A DNA stretch of 64,000 nucleotides from an uncultured Oscillospiraceae bacterium (GCA_910585265.1 CAJUCA010000001.1:1-64000); one strand, 5' to 3'; positions 50,304 to 59,632 are shown, counted from the stretch's first letter. Notes: generated by a model not told the origin, from the letters alone. Numbers and translations: made by a program.

Positions 50304-50340
50304 AGGGCGGCATGGATTTTGTCCACGCCGCCCATTCTGT

Positions 50341-51852
50341 TCAGCATCTTCTTGCCGGGATCAGCAGCAGCTCCCCCTGCGCCGCCTCCCGCGCGGGCAA
50401 TCCGTTGGCACTGCAAATATCCTCCACGGTGGAGCCGCAGGACTTGGCGATGTCCCACAGGGCCTCCCCCCGCTCCACCCGGCGGATCACCACCGAGGGC
50501 CGCACACCCGTCTCCTTGGCTGCGCTGGGCTTCAAATCGGTGACGCAGGCCGCCTGCTCCTCCTTAAGGGTGGTCCAGGCAAACTCCGCCTCGAACCGCA
50601 CCTCCAGCCCTCCGGTGACAGGGACGGCGGTGGCCTCTCCAACAGGGCGGCAGGTGCAGGAGCAGGTACAGCCCGGGGGCAGCTCTCCCCGGCAGGACAC
50701 GGGAATGTCCACCTCCACCCCACACAGCGCGTCGTCCTCGCTGAGATAGAGGATGGACGCCACCGCCTGGGCGGTGAACTCCATGCCCCCCTCCGCCGGA
50801 GCGGAGGCCATAGAGGTCACCGACACGGCGCAGTCCAGCACCTGCTTGGCAGGTATGCCCGATTCGCACAGCTTCCGGGCCGTTTCCCTCCGGTTGGTTC
50901 GTTCCGCCATGGTGCACAGGCGGGCCGGGGTGCGCTCCACGTCGATGGGCTGTTTGAGGCAGTAGGCGTCGCTGATCAGGGTCACCGACCGGCGCACCCA
51001 CAGCGCGGCCTGGGCCAGGGCCTCCAGCGTCACCTCCAGCTCCCCCTCCCGCAGGCGGCAGTCTACGCTTTTCAGCGTCATCACCACCTCCGGCTCCGCC
51101 TCCTCGGCGGTCTCCCCCAGGTCCAGGATCTGGGAGTAGGGCAGTTCGAAGCGCAGGGGCACCAGCCCAGCCCCGCCCTGGTACAGGGTGACCAGCTGGA
51201 TGTCCCCCTTGAGCACCAGCTTCTTGCCGATGAATTTGGCGTCCACCGCCCCCAGCTCCGCCCGGTAGAACAGCAGCTCCTCCATCTCCGGCTTGGAGGC
51301 CGGGGGCCGCAGTACGTCGGAGAAGGTGAACGTCTTTTCCGCCACGTCGGGGATCACACAGCACTTGCAGGGGGTGAGCAGCTTCTCCACCCCGCTCCCC
51401 TCCCCGCAGCTCACATCACAGCTCAGCTCCTGCTTTTCCTGCTGGTAGGCCGCCGCCCACACCGTCAGGTTCACCCGCACCAGCATTTTCCGGGGATTGA
51501 TGGTGCGGGCGTCCGCCGAGGCGGCGTACACCGCTGCCTGCACCGGGCATCCGGCGTGGAACTGGGGATCGTCCCGGACGCACTGGAAGGGGATGGTCAC
51601 CTCCAGCGGCCGGGGGGCCGCCTCCCCCTCCGGTATGTAGAGCACGGTGACCCGGGCGGTGCCGGACAGCCGCAGGGAGCCTTCCCCCAGCTCCTTATCC
51701 TTCAAAAAGACCTTGCCCACCGCGGAGACGATCCGGGAGATATCCGGAAAGGCATCGGGTACAATGCTCTCCAACGTCTCCTCCTGGGAAAACATCCCCT
51801 GGCTGACGGGCCTGTAGCCCTCCATCACCATGCGCTGCAGCTCCATGTCCAT
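50341..51852 (-). CDS. SPOCS (DUF3794) and LysM domain spore coat protein
   Basis: A 503-residue protein with repeated DUF3794/SPOCS segments (KLVLKGDIQLVTLY, SLRLSGTARVTVLYI, VASILYLSEDD) and a C-terminal LysM domain (RRVERGEALWDIAKSCGSTVEDICSANGL) that binds glycan. This layout is shared with clostridial coat morphogenetic proteins functionally like SpoVID/SafA. It lies between spoVM and spoIVA and has its own sigma-E-like promoter, so it probably works with them at the spore surface. Confidence 0.85.
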   Translation of the reverse strand: MDMELQRMVMEGYRPVSQGMFSQEETLESIVPDAFPDISRIVSAVGKVFLKDKELGEGSLRLSGTARVTVLYIPEGEAAPRPLEVTIPFQCVRDDPQFHAGCPVQAAVYAASADARTINPRKMLVRVNLTVWAAAYQQEKQELSCDVSCGEGSGVEKLLTPCKCCVIPDVAEKTFTFSDVLRPPASKPEMEELLFYRAELGAVDAKFIGKKLVLKGDIQLVTLYQGGAGLVPLRFELPYSQILDLGETAEEAEPEVVMTLKSVDCRLREGELEVTLEALAQAALWVRRSVTLISDAYCLKQPIDVERTPARLCTMAERTNRRETARKLCESGIPAKQVLDCAVSVTSMASAPAEGGMEFTAQAVASILYLSEDDALCGVEVDIPVSCRGELPPGCTCSCTCRPVGEATAVPVTGGLEVRFEAEFAWTTLKEEQAACVTDLKPSAAKETGVRPSVVIRRVERGEALWDIAKSCGSTVEDICSANGLPAREAAQGELLLIPARRC

Positions 51853-51884
51853 AGGCTTCCTCTCCTTGCACGTATTCTGTGTTC

Positions 51885-51914
51885 ACTATATGAGGGGAAG
51901 GGCCGGGATATGTC
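51885..51914 (-). promoter_or_regulatory. Sigma-E promoter of the SPOCS-LysM gene
   Basis: Minus strand reads GACATATC, 14 bases, CATATAGT; each box matches the sigma-E consensus at about six of eight positions, with the same 14-base spacing as the spoIVA promoter. Confidence 0.7.
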
Positions 51915-51922
51915 GGGTTCTC

Positions 51923-51994
51923 TCAGTCCATATGGAAGATCTTGCGCATCAGGCCGCACAGTGCCTTCGGAAACTTCACCACCACGACTCGCAT
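51923..51994 (-). CDS. spoVM: SpoVM, membrane-curvature-sensing anchor of the spore coat
   Basis: A 23-codon gene encoding MRVVVVKFPKALCGLMRKIF plus three residues. The K-x-P-K-x-L-x-G-x-x-R pattern and amphipathic helix match Bacillus SpoVM (26 residues), which recognises the convex forespore membrane and recruits SpoIVA. AAAGGGGG stands eight bases before the ATG. Position after rsgA mirrors the Bacillus order (rsgA-rpe-thiN-spoVM) without rpe and thiN. The ribosome-binding site lies inside a hairpin. Confidence 0.85.
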   Translation of the reverse strand: MRVVVVKFPKALCGLMRKIFHMD

Positions 51995-52001
51995 GAAAAC
52001 T

Positions 52002-52050
52002 GCCCCCTTTCTCAACGCTGGAATCTATACCAGCATATGAAAAAGGGGGC
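52002..52050 (-). terminator. Hairpin between rsgA and spoVM covering the spoVM ribosome-binding site
   Basis: GCCCCCTTT pairs with AAAGGGGGC, with an inner GCTGG/CCAGC stem. On the minus strand it follows rsgA by 13 bases and ends in AGTTTTC, so it can terminate. Its 3' arm is the AAAGGGGG used to start spoVM. Confidence 0.7.
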
Positions 52051-52063
52051 TGTCCGGTTCCAT

Positions 52064-52948
52064 TCAATTTTTCCGGGTCTCCCACTCCGGGATCTCCCTG
52101 GCCTGTTCGTACAGGCGGATGTAGCTTTTGTGGCGGCTTTGGGCGATTTGGCCCGACTCCACCGCCTCCCGCACAGCACACCCCTTTTCCTTCACATGGG
52201 CGCACCCCTGAAAGCGGCACCCGTCCAGAAAGGGCCGGAACTCCCGGAAGGCCCCGGCCAGCTCCTCCTTCGGGATGGCCTCCATCTGCTCCACGTCAAA
52301 GGCGGAGAAGCCCGGCGTATCCGCCGCCAGCCCTCCCGCCACTGGGAACAGCTCCACATGGCGGGTGGTGTGGCGGCCCCGGCCCAGCTTCTCGCTCACG
52401 TCTCCCACCTCCAGGCCGAACCCCGGCTGGAGGGCGTTGAGGATGCTGGACTTGCCCACGCCGGAATTTCCTGTAAAGGCTGACACCTTTCCAGCGATTG
52501 CCGCCGCCAGCTCCGGGATGCCGTCCCCTGTCTCCGCGCTGACCTGGAGGGTGGAAAAGCCCGCCGCCCGGTAGAGGGCCGCCAGCTCGTCCGCCCGATC
52601 CAGATCGCACTTGTTCAGGCACACCAGCACCTCGCACCCCTTCCACTCCGCCATGGCCGCCATCCGGTCAATGAGGAAGGGATCGGTGACGGGAATGGCC
52701 CCTGACGCGATGATCACCATCTGGTCAATGTTGGCAACCATGGGGCGGCAGAACTGGTTTTTCCGGGGCAGGATGGCGTCTACCATCCCGGTGCCGTCGT
52801 CCAGCGCGCTGATCTCCACCCGGTCCCCCACCAGGGGGGTGAGCTTCCGGTGGCGGAGCCTCCCCCGCCCCCGGCAGGGGACAGGAGCGCCCTCCCCCGT
52901 GTCCACGTAATAGAATCCGCTGAGGGCCTTGACAATCCGGCCCGTCAT
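52064..52948 (-). CDS. rsgA: Ribosome small subunit GTPase RsgA
   Basis: A 294-residue circularly permuted GTPase acting in 30S maturation: OB fold (GRIVKALSGFYYVDTG), then G4 NKCD, G1 GNSGVGKSS and G3 DTPG, and a C-terminal zinc knuckle (CRFQGCAHVKEKGC). It overlaps the prkC stop region by four bases, part of the conserved prpC-prkC-rsgA set. Confidence 0.95.
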   Translation of the reverse strand: MTGRIVKALSGFYYVDTGEGAPVPCRGRGRLRHRKLTPLVGDRVEISALDDGTGMVDAILPRKNQFCRPMVANIDQMVIIASGAIPVTDPFLIDRMAAMAEWKGCEVLVCLNKCDLDRADELAALYRAAGFSTLQVSAETGDGIPELAAAIAGKVSAFTGNSGVGKSSILNALQPGFGLEVGDVSEKLGRGRHTTRHVELFPVAGGLAADTPGFSAFDVEQMEAIPKEELAGAFREFRPFLDGCRFQGCAHVKEKGCAVREAVESGQIAQSRHKSYIRLYEQAREIPEWETRKN

Positions 52949-55002
52949 GGTTGTGAAAAGTCCACCGTGTAATCCCGCTCCAGGTTGTTGTTGATATAGA
53001 TGGACACCTTCTGGAGCCCGGATGCGGTGGCCGGCTTGCTCAGCACCCCGGTGGACGCCTCTACTGATCCATCAAAAATCACCTGATCCCCAACCACAAT
53101 CCGCACCTCCACTGTACCAGTAAATCCGCTGAGATCCACGTTGATCGGTTTGGTGCTGGCGGGGATGCCCACGTTCTCCGTGGGCAGGGGTGTCTCTGTG
53201 GGAGGCGGTTCCGTAGCGGGCGGTTCGGTGACGGGCGGCTCTGTCTCCGGCGGCTCCGTCTCCTCCGGGCCTGTGCTCACCCAGAAGTCGATAACTTTGC
53301 CCTTTTCCACCTCGCCCAGCACGCTCTGCCAGATCACCCTGCCCTCGGAATACTCCTCGCTGGGGTGATTATCCACCTTGCCCCGGATCAGCCCCATGGT
53401 GCCAAGCTGCCGTTCCACGTCCTCGAACGTCCAGCCCACAAAGCTGGGTACGGCTACCTTGGGGGTCTCCGGACCCTTGCTCACCACCAGTACCACCTTG
53501 TCGCCCTTTTCCACCACAACATCGGCCAAGGGCGTATAGGAGATGATCATGCCCTTGGTGATGGTGTCGGAGAACTCCTCCTGTATTTCCACTTCAAGCC
53601 CCATCTCGTTTTCCAGCTTCAACTGGGCCTGCCGGTACCCCCAGCCGTCCACCGGCGGCATCACCATCTTGTCCTCGCCGCCGCTGATGGTCACCTTGAT
53701 CACCAGCTCCTCCTCTTTGACCTTGGTTCCGGCCTCAGGGGTCTGCTCGCAGATCTCGCCCGCCTCATACTCCTCACTGTAGACGGTGTCCCCTTCCTCT
53801 ACCTTAAAGCCTTCTGCGATGGACGGGTTCTTTTTCAGATCCTCCAGGGTATACCCCAGCAGGGAGGGCACCTGGTACTCCTTCTTCTCCTCAAACATTC
53901 CCTTAAACATGAAATTGTAGAGGAAAAAGGCCATACCGCCGATAAAGATCAGGATCACCACAATGGCGGCCACCGCGGGCACCACGCTGGATCCGCCCCG
54001 GGGCGGCTCATCGTACTCATCCAGCTCCTCCTCCCGGTAGCGGCGTTCCCGCCGCTCCGGCTCCCGGATCGGCTCCCTGCGGCGCGCGCCCGTGTCCCCG
54101 GCGGCATTCCGGGCGATGGGCACCACCATGGTGGGCTCATCCACCACCTCCGGCTGGGACACCTCCATGTCCGGGTTCTTGCGGAACTCCTTCAGATCGT
54201 CCAGCATCTCGTCCGCCGAGCTGTACCGCTGGTTGGCGTCCGGAGCCATCGCCTTCATGGTGATGTCCTCCAGGGCCTGGGGCACGTCCGGGTTCAGGCT
54301 CCTGGGGGGCACCGGGATGGCACTGATGTGCTGGATCGCCACCCCCATCGGGGTGTCCCCCTCAAAGGGCAACCGCCCGGTGAGCATCTCATACAGCACC
54401 ACCCCGGCGGAATAGATGTCGGTGCGGCAGTCCACGTGGCTGCCCCTGGCCTGTTCCGGGGAGATATAGTGGACGGAGCCGATGGCCTCCTGGGTCATGG
54501 TGTTCTGGGCCGCGCTGGCCAGCTGGGCAATGCCGAAGTCGGTGACCTTCACGCTGCCGTCCCGGAGCACCATAATGTTGTGGGGCTTGATGTCCCGGTG
54601 GATGATGCCCCTGGAATGGGCGTGGCTCAACGCCCGCATGATCTGGGTGATGAAATGCTGGGCCTCCCGCCAATTCAACGGGGTGCCCCTGCGCTGCATA
54701 TACTGCTTCAGCGTCAGCCCGTCCACCAGCTCCATGACAATATAGTCCAGCCCATCGGACCGGCTCACGTCGTACACGGACACGATGTTGGCGTGGGACA
54801 GCATGGCCACCGCCTGGGACTCGTCATGGAAGCGGCGGCGGAACTCGGCGTCCTGGGCCAGCTCCGGCTTCAGGATCTTCACCGCCACCAGCCGGTTCAG
54901 ACGGTGGTCCCGGGTCTTGTAGACCACCGCCATGCCGCCCATGCCGATGCACTCCAGAATTTCATATCGGTTGTCGAGCATTTTACCTATGTATTGATCC
55001 AT
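52945..55002 (-). CDS. prkC: PASTA-domain Ser/Thr kinase PrkC (Stk)
   Basis: A 685-residue membrane kinase. Kinase domain about 10-270 (GMGGMAVVYK glycine loop, VAVKILKPE Lys, HRDIKPHN, DFGIAQL). Membrane segment AAIVVILIFIGGMAFFLYNF at about 338-358. Three PASTA repeats bind muropeptides, followed by a repetitive Thr/Glu/Pro linker (TEPPETEPPVTEPPATEP) and a ~65-residue C-terminal beta domain. It senses cell-wall fragments and helps spores exit dormancy in Bacillus. PrpC next to it reverses its phosphorylation. Confidence 0.95.
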   Translation of the reverse strand: MDQYIGKMLDNRYEILECIGMGGMAVVYKTRDHRLNRLVAVKILKPELAQDAEFRRRFHDESQAVAMLSHANIVSVYDVSRSDGLDYIVMELVDGLTLKQYMQRRGTPLNWREAQHFITQIMRALSHAHSRGIIHRDIKPHNIMVLRDGSVKVTDFGIAQLASAAQNTMTQEAIGSVHYISPEQARGSHVDCRTDIYSAGVVLYEMLTGRLPFEGDTPMGVAIQHISAIPVPPRSLNPDVPQALEDITMKAMAPDANQRYSSADEMLDDLKEFRKNPDMEVSQPEVVDEPTMVVPIARNAAGDTGARRREPIREPERRERRYREEELDEYDEPPRGGSSVVPAVAAIVVILIFIGGMAFFLYNFMFKGMFEEKKEYQVPSLLGYTLEDLKKNPSIAEGFKVEEGDTVYSEEYEAGEICEQTPEAGTKVKEEELVIKVTISGGEDKMVMPPVDGWGYRQAQLKLENEMGLEVEIQEEFSDTITKGMIISYTPLADVVVEKGDKVVLVVSKGPETPKVAVPSFVGWTFEDVERQLGTMGLIRGKVDNHPSEEYSEGRVIWQSVLGEVEKGKVIDFWVSTGPEETEPPETEPPVTEPPATEPPPTETPLPTENVGIPASTKPINVDLSGFTGTVEVRIVVGDQVIFDGSVEASTGVLSKPATASGLQKVSIYINNNLERDYTVDFSQP

Positions 55003-55026
55003 GGTAAAAGTCCTCCTACAAATTGC

Positions 55027-55761
55027 TTACAGCTCCGCCAGGACAACGGTGACGTTATCCGGCGCGCCCTGTTCCAGCGTCATATCCACCAGCCTGCGGC
55101 ACAGCTCCTCCGGCCCCCGCTCCTCCAGGGAGGTCCGGAGCAGGACCAGGTCGGGCAGTACGTTGGACAGCCCGTCGCTGCACAGCAGCAGGCGGCTGCC
55201 CTGCCCCGTCTCCACCCGGAGCAGGTCGCAGGCCACGGCGGGCTCCACCCCCAAAGCCCGGGTGATCAGGTTCTTCTGGGGGTGCCGCCGGGCCTCCTCC
55301 GCGGTGATCTCCCCCCGGTCCACCAAAAGCTGCACCAGGGAGTGGTCCACCGTCACCTGCCGGATCATCCCGTTCTCCAGCAGGTAGCACCGGCTGTCCC
55401 CCACATTCACCACGTAGGACTCCCCCGGCAGGGCCAGGGCCGCCACCAGCGTAGTGCCCATCCCCCGGTACTCCGGGTTGGCCTGGGCCAGCTCGAACAC
55501 CTTCTGGTTGGCCTGGGCGCAGGCCTCCGCCAGCGTGTCCTCCCACCACTCCGGGTCGTCCCGGGGCCCTTGGGCGAACCGCTCCTCCACGAAGGCGGAG
55601 AAGGTCTCCACCGCCACGGAGCTGGCCACGCTCCCCGCCTGGGCACCGCCCATGCCGTCGCATACCAACAGCAGGGCCGCCCCGTCCAGCTCCCGAAACA
55701 CAAAGCTGTCCTGGTTGTCCTTCCGGTGACGGCCCACATCCGTCACGCCGAACAATTTCAT
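55027..55761 (-). CDS. prpC: PP2C-type Ser/Thr phosphatase PrpC (Stp)
   Basis: A 244-residue Mg/Mn-dependent phosphatase. Metal ligands: VTDVGRHRKDNQDS, CDGMGGAQAG, CSDGLSN and the closing GAPDNVTVVL. It dephosphorylates PrkC and its targets. ATG at 55761 follows GGGGGGACC; the longer frame upstream has no support. Same operon as prkC and rlmN. Confidence 0.95.
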   Translation of the reverse strand: MKLFGVTDVGRHRKDNQDSFVFRELDGAALLLVCDGMGGAQAGSVASSVAVETFSAFVEERFAQGPRDDPEWWEDTLAEACAQANQKVFELAQANPEYRGMGTTLVAALALPGESYVVNVGDSRCYLLENGMIRQVTVDHSLVQLLVDRGEITAEEARRHPQKNLITRALGVEPAVACDLLRVETGQGSRLLLCSDGLSNVLPDLVLLRTSLEERGPEELCRRLVDMTLEQGAPDNVTVVLAEL

Positions 55762-55786
55762 AATAGAAGGTCCCCCCTTCTGGGAA

Positions 55787-56827
55787 TCAAAGGCCGTCCC
55801 CGCCGCCAATGTGCTTGCGCCGGAGCTGACCGCAGGAGGCATCGATGTCGCCCCCCAGCTTCCGGCGCACCGTGGCGGTGACGCCGTGCCCCTCCAGCCG
55901 CTGCTGAAACTGCCGCACCCGGCGGCTGGGCTTCAGCGGCGACTCCGCCACATCGTTCAGCGGGATCAGGTTCACGTGCCCCGGCTGTCCCCGGAGCAGC
56001 TCCGCCAGCCTGTCCGCCTGAGCGTCGCTGTCGTTCACCCCGTCGATCATGGCGTACTCGTAGGAGATCCGCCGCCCGGTGGTCTCAAAGTACCTCCGGC
56101 AGGTCTCCATCAGCGGCCCCACTCCCACCGCCCTGTTCACCGGCATCAGCCGGGACCGGGTCTCGTCGTCCGGGGCATGGAGGGAAACGCTTAATGTTAA
56201 TTGTAACCCAAGAAGGGCCAGTTTGTCAATTTTCTTTATCAGCCCGCAGGTGGACAGGGAGATGTGCCGCATCCCAATGTTAAGCCCATCGGGGTGGTTT
56301 ACCAGCGTGAGAAACCGCATCACGTTGTCAAAATTGTCCAGCGGCTCCCCAATCCCCATCAGCACGATGTTGGAGATTTCCGCCCCGCTGTCCTTCTGGG
56401 TAAAGATGATCTGGTCAAGAATCTCAGCGGGTGTCAAGTCCCGCACCTTGCCGCCCAGGGCGGAGGCGCAGAACACGCAGCCCATATTGCACCCTACCTG
56501 GCTGGACACACAAACAGTATTCCCATGCTTATACCGCATCAAAACCGTCTCGATACAATTTCCGTCCAAAAGCCGCCACAGGTATTTTATGGTACCGTCC
56601 GCCTGAGACACCTGCTTCCGCTCCACCTTGGGCACCGTGAGGAGGCACTGCTCCTTCAGCACCTCCCGCAGAGGCTTGGGCAGATCGCTCATCTCGTCGA
56701 AGGATTCCACGCCCCGGTGGAGCCAACGGAACACCTGCGCGGCCCGGAACCTGGGCAGGCCCTGCTCCTGAAACCAGGCTTCCAGCTCTGACCGCGTCAT
56801 GGACTTCAAATCCACCACGGGGCTCAC
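55787..56827 (-). CDS. rlmN: Dual-specificity 23S rRNA/tRNA methyltransferase RlmN
   Basis: A 346-residue radical SAM enzyme methylating C2 of A2503 in 23S rRNA and A37 in tRNA. The cluster motif is CNMGCVFC; the methyl-carrying Cys near the C-terminus is in DIDASCGQL. GTG at 56827 overlaps the rsmB stop (GTGA); GTGs at codons 4 and 5 have better spacing from AAAGGGG and may be the real start. Confidence 0.94.
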   Translation of the reverse strand: MSPVVDLKSMTRSELEAWFQEQGLPRFRAAQVFRWLHRGVESFDEMSDLPKPLREVLKEQCLLTVPKVERKQVSQADGTIKYLWRLLDGNCIETVLMRYKHGNTVCVSSQVGCNMGCVFCASALGGKVRDLTPAEILDQIIFTQKDSGAEISNIVLMGIGEPLDNFDNVMRFLTLVNHPDGLNIGMRHISLSTCGLIKKIDKLALLGLQLTLSVSLHAPDDETRSRLMPVNRAVGVGPLMETCRRYFETTGRRISYEYAMIDGVNDSDAQADRLAELLRGQPGHVNLIPLNDVAESPLKPSRRVRQFQQRLEGHGVTATVRRKLGGDIDASCGQLRRKHIGGGDGL

Positions 56828-58146
56828 CCCTTTCTGCGCAGCTTGGCCACAAAAAACCCGTCCGTCCCGTGAATATGGGGCCAGAAGGTGATCCGCCCCG
56901 GCTGTTCCCCGAACTCAGGCAGGGTGAACGGCTCCAGGGCAAATTCCGGGTGCCCGGCCAGAAATTCCTCCACAATGCCCTCGTTTTCCCGCCGGAGCAC
57001 CGTGCAGGTGGAGTAGACCAGCACCCCGCCGGGCCGCACATACCGGGCGCAGTTGCTCAAAATGCCCCGCTGCACCTGGGGCAGGCCCTCTAACGCCTTG
57101 GGATCCTTATAGCGGATGTCCGGCTTCTTGCGGATGATCCCCAGCCCAGAGCAGGGCACATCGGTGATCACCGTGTCAAAACCGTCCACCCACTCCTCCC
57201 TCAGCTCCGCCGCGCTCTGGCGGCAGGGGGTAATGACGGACAGCCCCAGCCGATCCCGCCCCGCCTGGAGCAGCTTGATCTTGTGGGGGTGGATATCGCA
57301 GGAGATCACCTCGCCTTGGTTATCCATGTCGATGGCGGCGGCGAAGGACTTGCCCCCCGGCGCGGCGCAGCAGTCCAGCACCCGCTGGCCCGGCGTCACC
57401 CCGGCGGCGGTGACCGCCAGCCGTGCCGCCGGATCCTGCACGTAAAACCGCCCCTCCTGGAAGGGGGCCAGCCGCTCCAAATCCCCCCCGCCGCTCAGCA
57501 GCAGGCAACCGGGCATCCACGGGTGGGGCGTCGCCTCCGCCCCGGTCTCCCGCAGCTCCTCCGTCAGCTTCTCCAAAGTCCCTCGCAGGGGATTGATCTG
57601 GGCGGCGGTCGGGGGCTGTAAATTGTCCGCCTCCAGCAGGCGTTCCGCCCCCTCTGGACCAAGCGTATCTATAAACTCCTCCACCAGCCACAGGGGATGG
57701 CTGTATTTTAGTGACAAGGTTTCTGCCTTGTCACATCCCTCCGGCTCGGGCAGATCCTTCTGCCGGAGCATGGCCCGCAGAATGCCATTCACCATCCCGG
57801 CGGCCCGGGGGTTGCGGCAGTATTTTTTGGTCAGCTCCACGGCCTCATTCACCGCCGCGCTGGGCGGAATCTTATCTAAAAACAGGATCTGATAGACCGC
57901 CGCCCGAAGCCCGCACAGCACCGGCGCGTCCAACGCCTCCAGCCTCTTGTTGCAGAACCGGGCCAGCTGCCAGTCCAGCAGCAGCCTGTTTTGCAGCACC
58001 CCGTAGCACAGCCGGGAGGCCAGCGCGGCGTCCCGTTTGTCCAGCTCCTGCTCCCGCAGGGCCTTTTTCAAATATCCATCCGACCACGCCCCCTGCCGCT
58101 CACAAGCGGTCAAGGTGATCAGCGCGGCCTCTCTGGCAGAACCCAT
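56824..58146 (-). CDS. rsmB: 16S rRNA (cytosine-967-C5) methyltransferase RsmB
   Basis: A 440-residue enzyme with an N-terminal NusB-like RNA-binding domain (about 5-130) and a NOL1/NOP2/Sun methyltransferase domain. SAM motif DCCAAPGGKS; catalytic cysteines in DVPCSGLG and STCTVLRRENE. It follows fmt by 11 bases. Confidence 0.95.
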   Translation of the reverse strand: MGSAREAALITLTACERQGAWSDGYLKKALREQELDKRDAALASRLCYGVLQNRLLLDWQLARFCNKRLEALDAPVLCGLRAAVYQILFLDKIPPSAAVNEAVELTKKYCRNPRAAGMVNGILRAMLRQKDLPEPEGCDKAETLSLKYSHPLWLVEEFIDTLGPEGAERLLEADNLQPPTAAQINPLRGTLEKLTEELRETGAEATPHPWMPGCLLLSGGGDLERLAPFQEGRFYVQDPAARLAVTAAGVTPGQRVLDCCAAPGGKSFAAAIDMDNQGEVISCDIHPHKIKLLQAGRDRLGLSVITPCRQSAAELREEWVDGFDTVITDVPCSGLGIIRKKPDIRYKDPKALEGLPQVQRGILSNCARYVRPGGVLVYSTCTVLRRENEGIVEEFLAGHPEFALEPFTLPEFGEQPGRITFWPHIHGTDGFFVAKLRRKG

Positions 58147-58157
58147 CAGGCTTCCTC

Positions 58158-59090
58158 CTAACCTGTCAAAACTGTGCCTGTCCTGATGGGATGTCCCATC
58201 AGGAACGCGGACGCGGCCATGGCCTTTTTCCCGTCGGGCTGAAGCTCAAGGATTTCCAACGCCCCATCGCCGCAGGCCACCCGCAGGCCCTTTTTGTCCG
58301 CTTGCAGCACCGTCCCCGGAGCCGCTTTCCCGGCCTCCCCCGCCAAAACGGTGCGCAGAATCTTACACCGCACCCCGTCCACCACCGCCGTGGCGGCGGG
58401 CCAGGGATACAGCCCCCGCACCTGGTCGTGGAGCTGCCGGGCGGTTTTTTCCCAATTCATGGGCGACAGCTCCCTGGACAGCATGGGGGCGTGGCTGGAC
58501 CCGCTCTCGTCCTGGGGCACAGGCGTCACCGCCCCCGCCCCGATCTGTGCCACCGTTTCCACCAACAGCTCCGCACCCATCTGGGCCAGCCGCTCAAAAA
58601 GCTGGGCGGCGTTTTCCTCCATAGGGATTGGGGTGGCCCGTTGGGCCAGAATGTCCCCGGTATCCATCCCCTCCGCCATGACCATAATGGTAACCCCTGT
58701 TTCGTCCTCCCCGTTGAGGATGGCCCAGTTGATGGGCGCGGCCCCCCGGTACTTGGGCAGCAGGGAGGAATGCACATTGATACACCCCAGCCGGGGCAGC
58801 TCCAGAATTTCCAGGGGAAGGATCTTCCCGTAAGCCGCCACCGCGATAAGCTCCGGCTCCAGCCCCTTCAAGATCTCCAACGCCTCACCGTCCCGCACCC
58901 TGGCGGGCTGGAACACTGGCAGGCCAACCGACAAGGCGTATTCCTTCACAGGCGGCATTTGGAGCTTCATTCCCCGGTTTTTCGGCTTATCCGGCTGGGT
59001 AAATACCCCGCAGATCTCATGTCCCGCCTCCACCAGGGCCTTCAGCGATGGCACCGCGAACTCCGGCGTGCCCATGAACGCAATTCTCAT
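58158..59090 (-). CDS. fmt: Methionyl-tRNA formyltransferase
   Basis: A 310-residue enzyme formylating initiator Met-tRNA. The catalytic Asn-x-His...Asp set is in INVHSSLLPKYRGAAPINWAI and GEDETGVTIM; the C-terminal tRNA-binding domain is present. Its start overlaps the def stop by four bases. Confidence 0.96.
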   Translation of the reverse strand: MRIAFMGTPEFAVPSLKALVEAGHEICGVFTQPDKPKNRGMKLQMPPVKEYALSVGLPVFQPARVRDGEALEILKGLEPELIAVAAYGKILPLEILELPRLGCINVHSSLLPKYRGAAPINWAILNGEDETGVTIMVMAEGMDTGDILAQRATPIPMEENAAQLFERLAQMGAELLVETVAQIGAGAVTPVPQDESGSSHAPMLSRELSPMNWEKTARQLHDQVRGLYPWPAATAVVDGVRCKILRTVLAGEAGKAAPGTVLQADKKGLRVACGDGALEILELQPDGKKAMAASAFLMGHPIRTGTVLTG

Positions 59091-59617
59091 TTCCGCCGAC
59101 CCCTTTTCTGGCGGGGCTTCCGGCTCTCAGCCTGCTCCGACTCCATGGCGTCCAGCTCCTCCATGGTGTAAAGCTGTCCGTCGGTGCGCTCCACAAACAG
59201 GTGGCCCTCCAAATGCTCCAGCTCGTGGCAGAAACAGCGGGCCACCATTTCCTCCCCGGAGACCTCAAAGAAATTCCCATCCCGATCCTGGGCGCGGACG
59301 GTGACGGAGCTGGGCCGATTCACCCAGCCATACTGATTGGGCACACTGAGGCATCCCTCCCAGCCCTCCTGCTCGCCCTCCGCGTGAATGATCTCTGGGT
59401 TTACCAGCTCGAGCATCCGATCCTCTTCGTCCATCACGATCACCGCACGGCGGAGTATGCCGATCTGCGGGGCCGCCAGCCCCACGCCCCCGGCGTTCTC
59501 CAGCGTCTCCTTCAGATCATCCAGCAGCCAATGGAGCTTCCGGTCGAACTTCTCCACCGGGCGGCACGCCTTTTCCAGGGAGGGGTCCCCCTGGGTCAAA
59601 ATCTTTCGCAAAGCCAT
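59087..59617 (-). CDS. def: Peptide deformylase
   Basis: A 176-residue metalloenzyme with all three motifs: GVGLAAPQIG, EGCLSVP and the HELEH zinc motif. It removes the formyl group added by Fmt. The C-terminus has a short basic tail (RKPRQKRGRRK). Confidence 0.96.
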   Translation of the reverse strand: MALRKILTQGDPSLEKACRPVEKFDRKLHWLLDDLKETLENAGGVGLAAPQIGILRRAVIVMDEEDRMLELVNPEIIHAEGEQEGWEGCLSVPNQYGWVNRPSSVTVRAQDRDGNFFEVSGEEMVARCFCHELEHLEGHLFVERTDGQLYTMEELDAMESEQAESRKPRQKRGRRK

Positions 59618-59632
59618 CGCAAATTCCTCCTC

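Noticed and set aside
53365..55881. 838-codon plus-strand frame opposite prkC and prpC
   Set aside because: A GC-rich antisense shadow of two clear genes; no domain and no ribosome-binding site.
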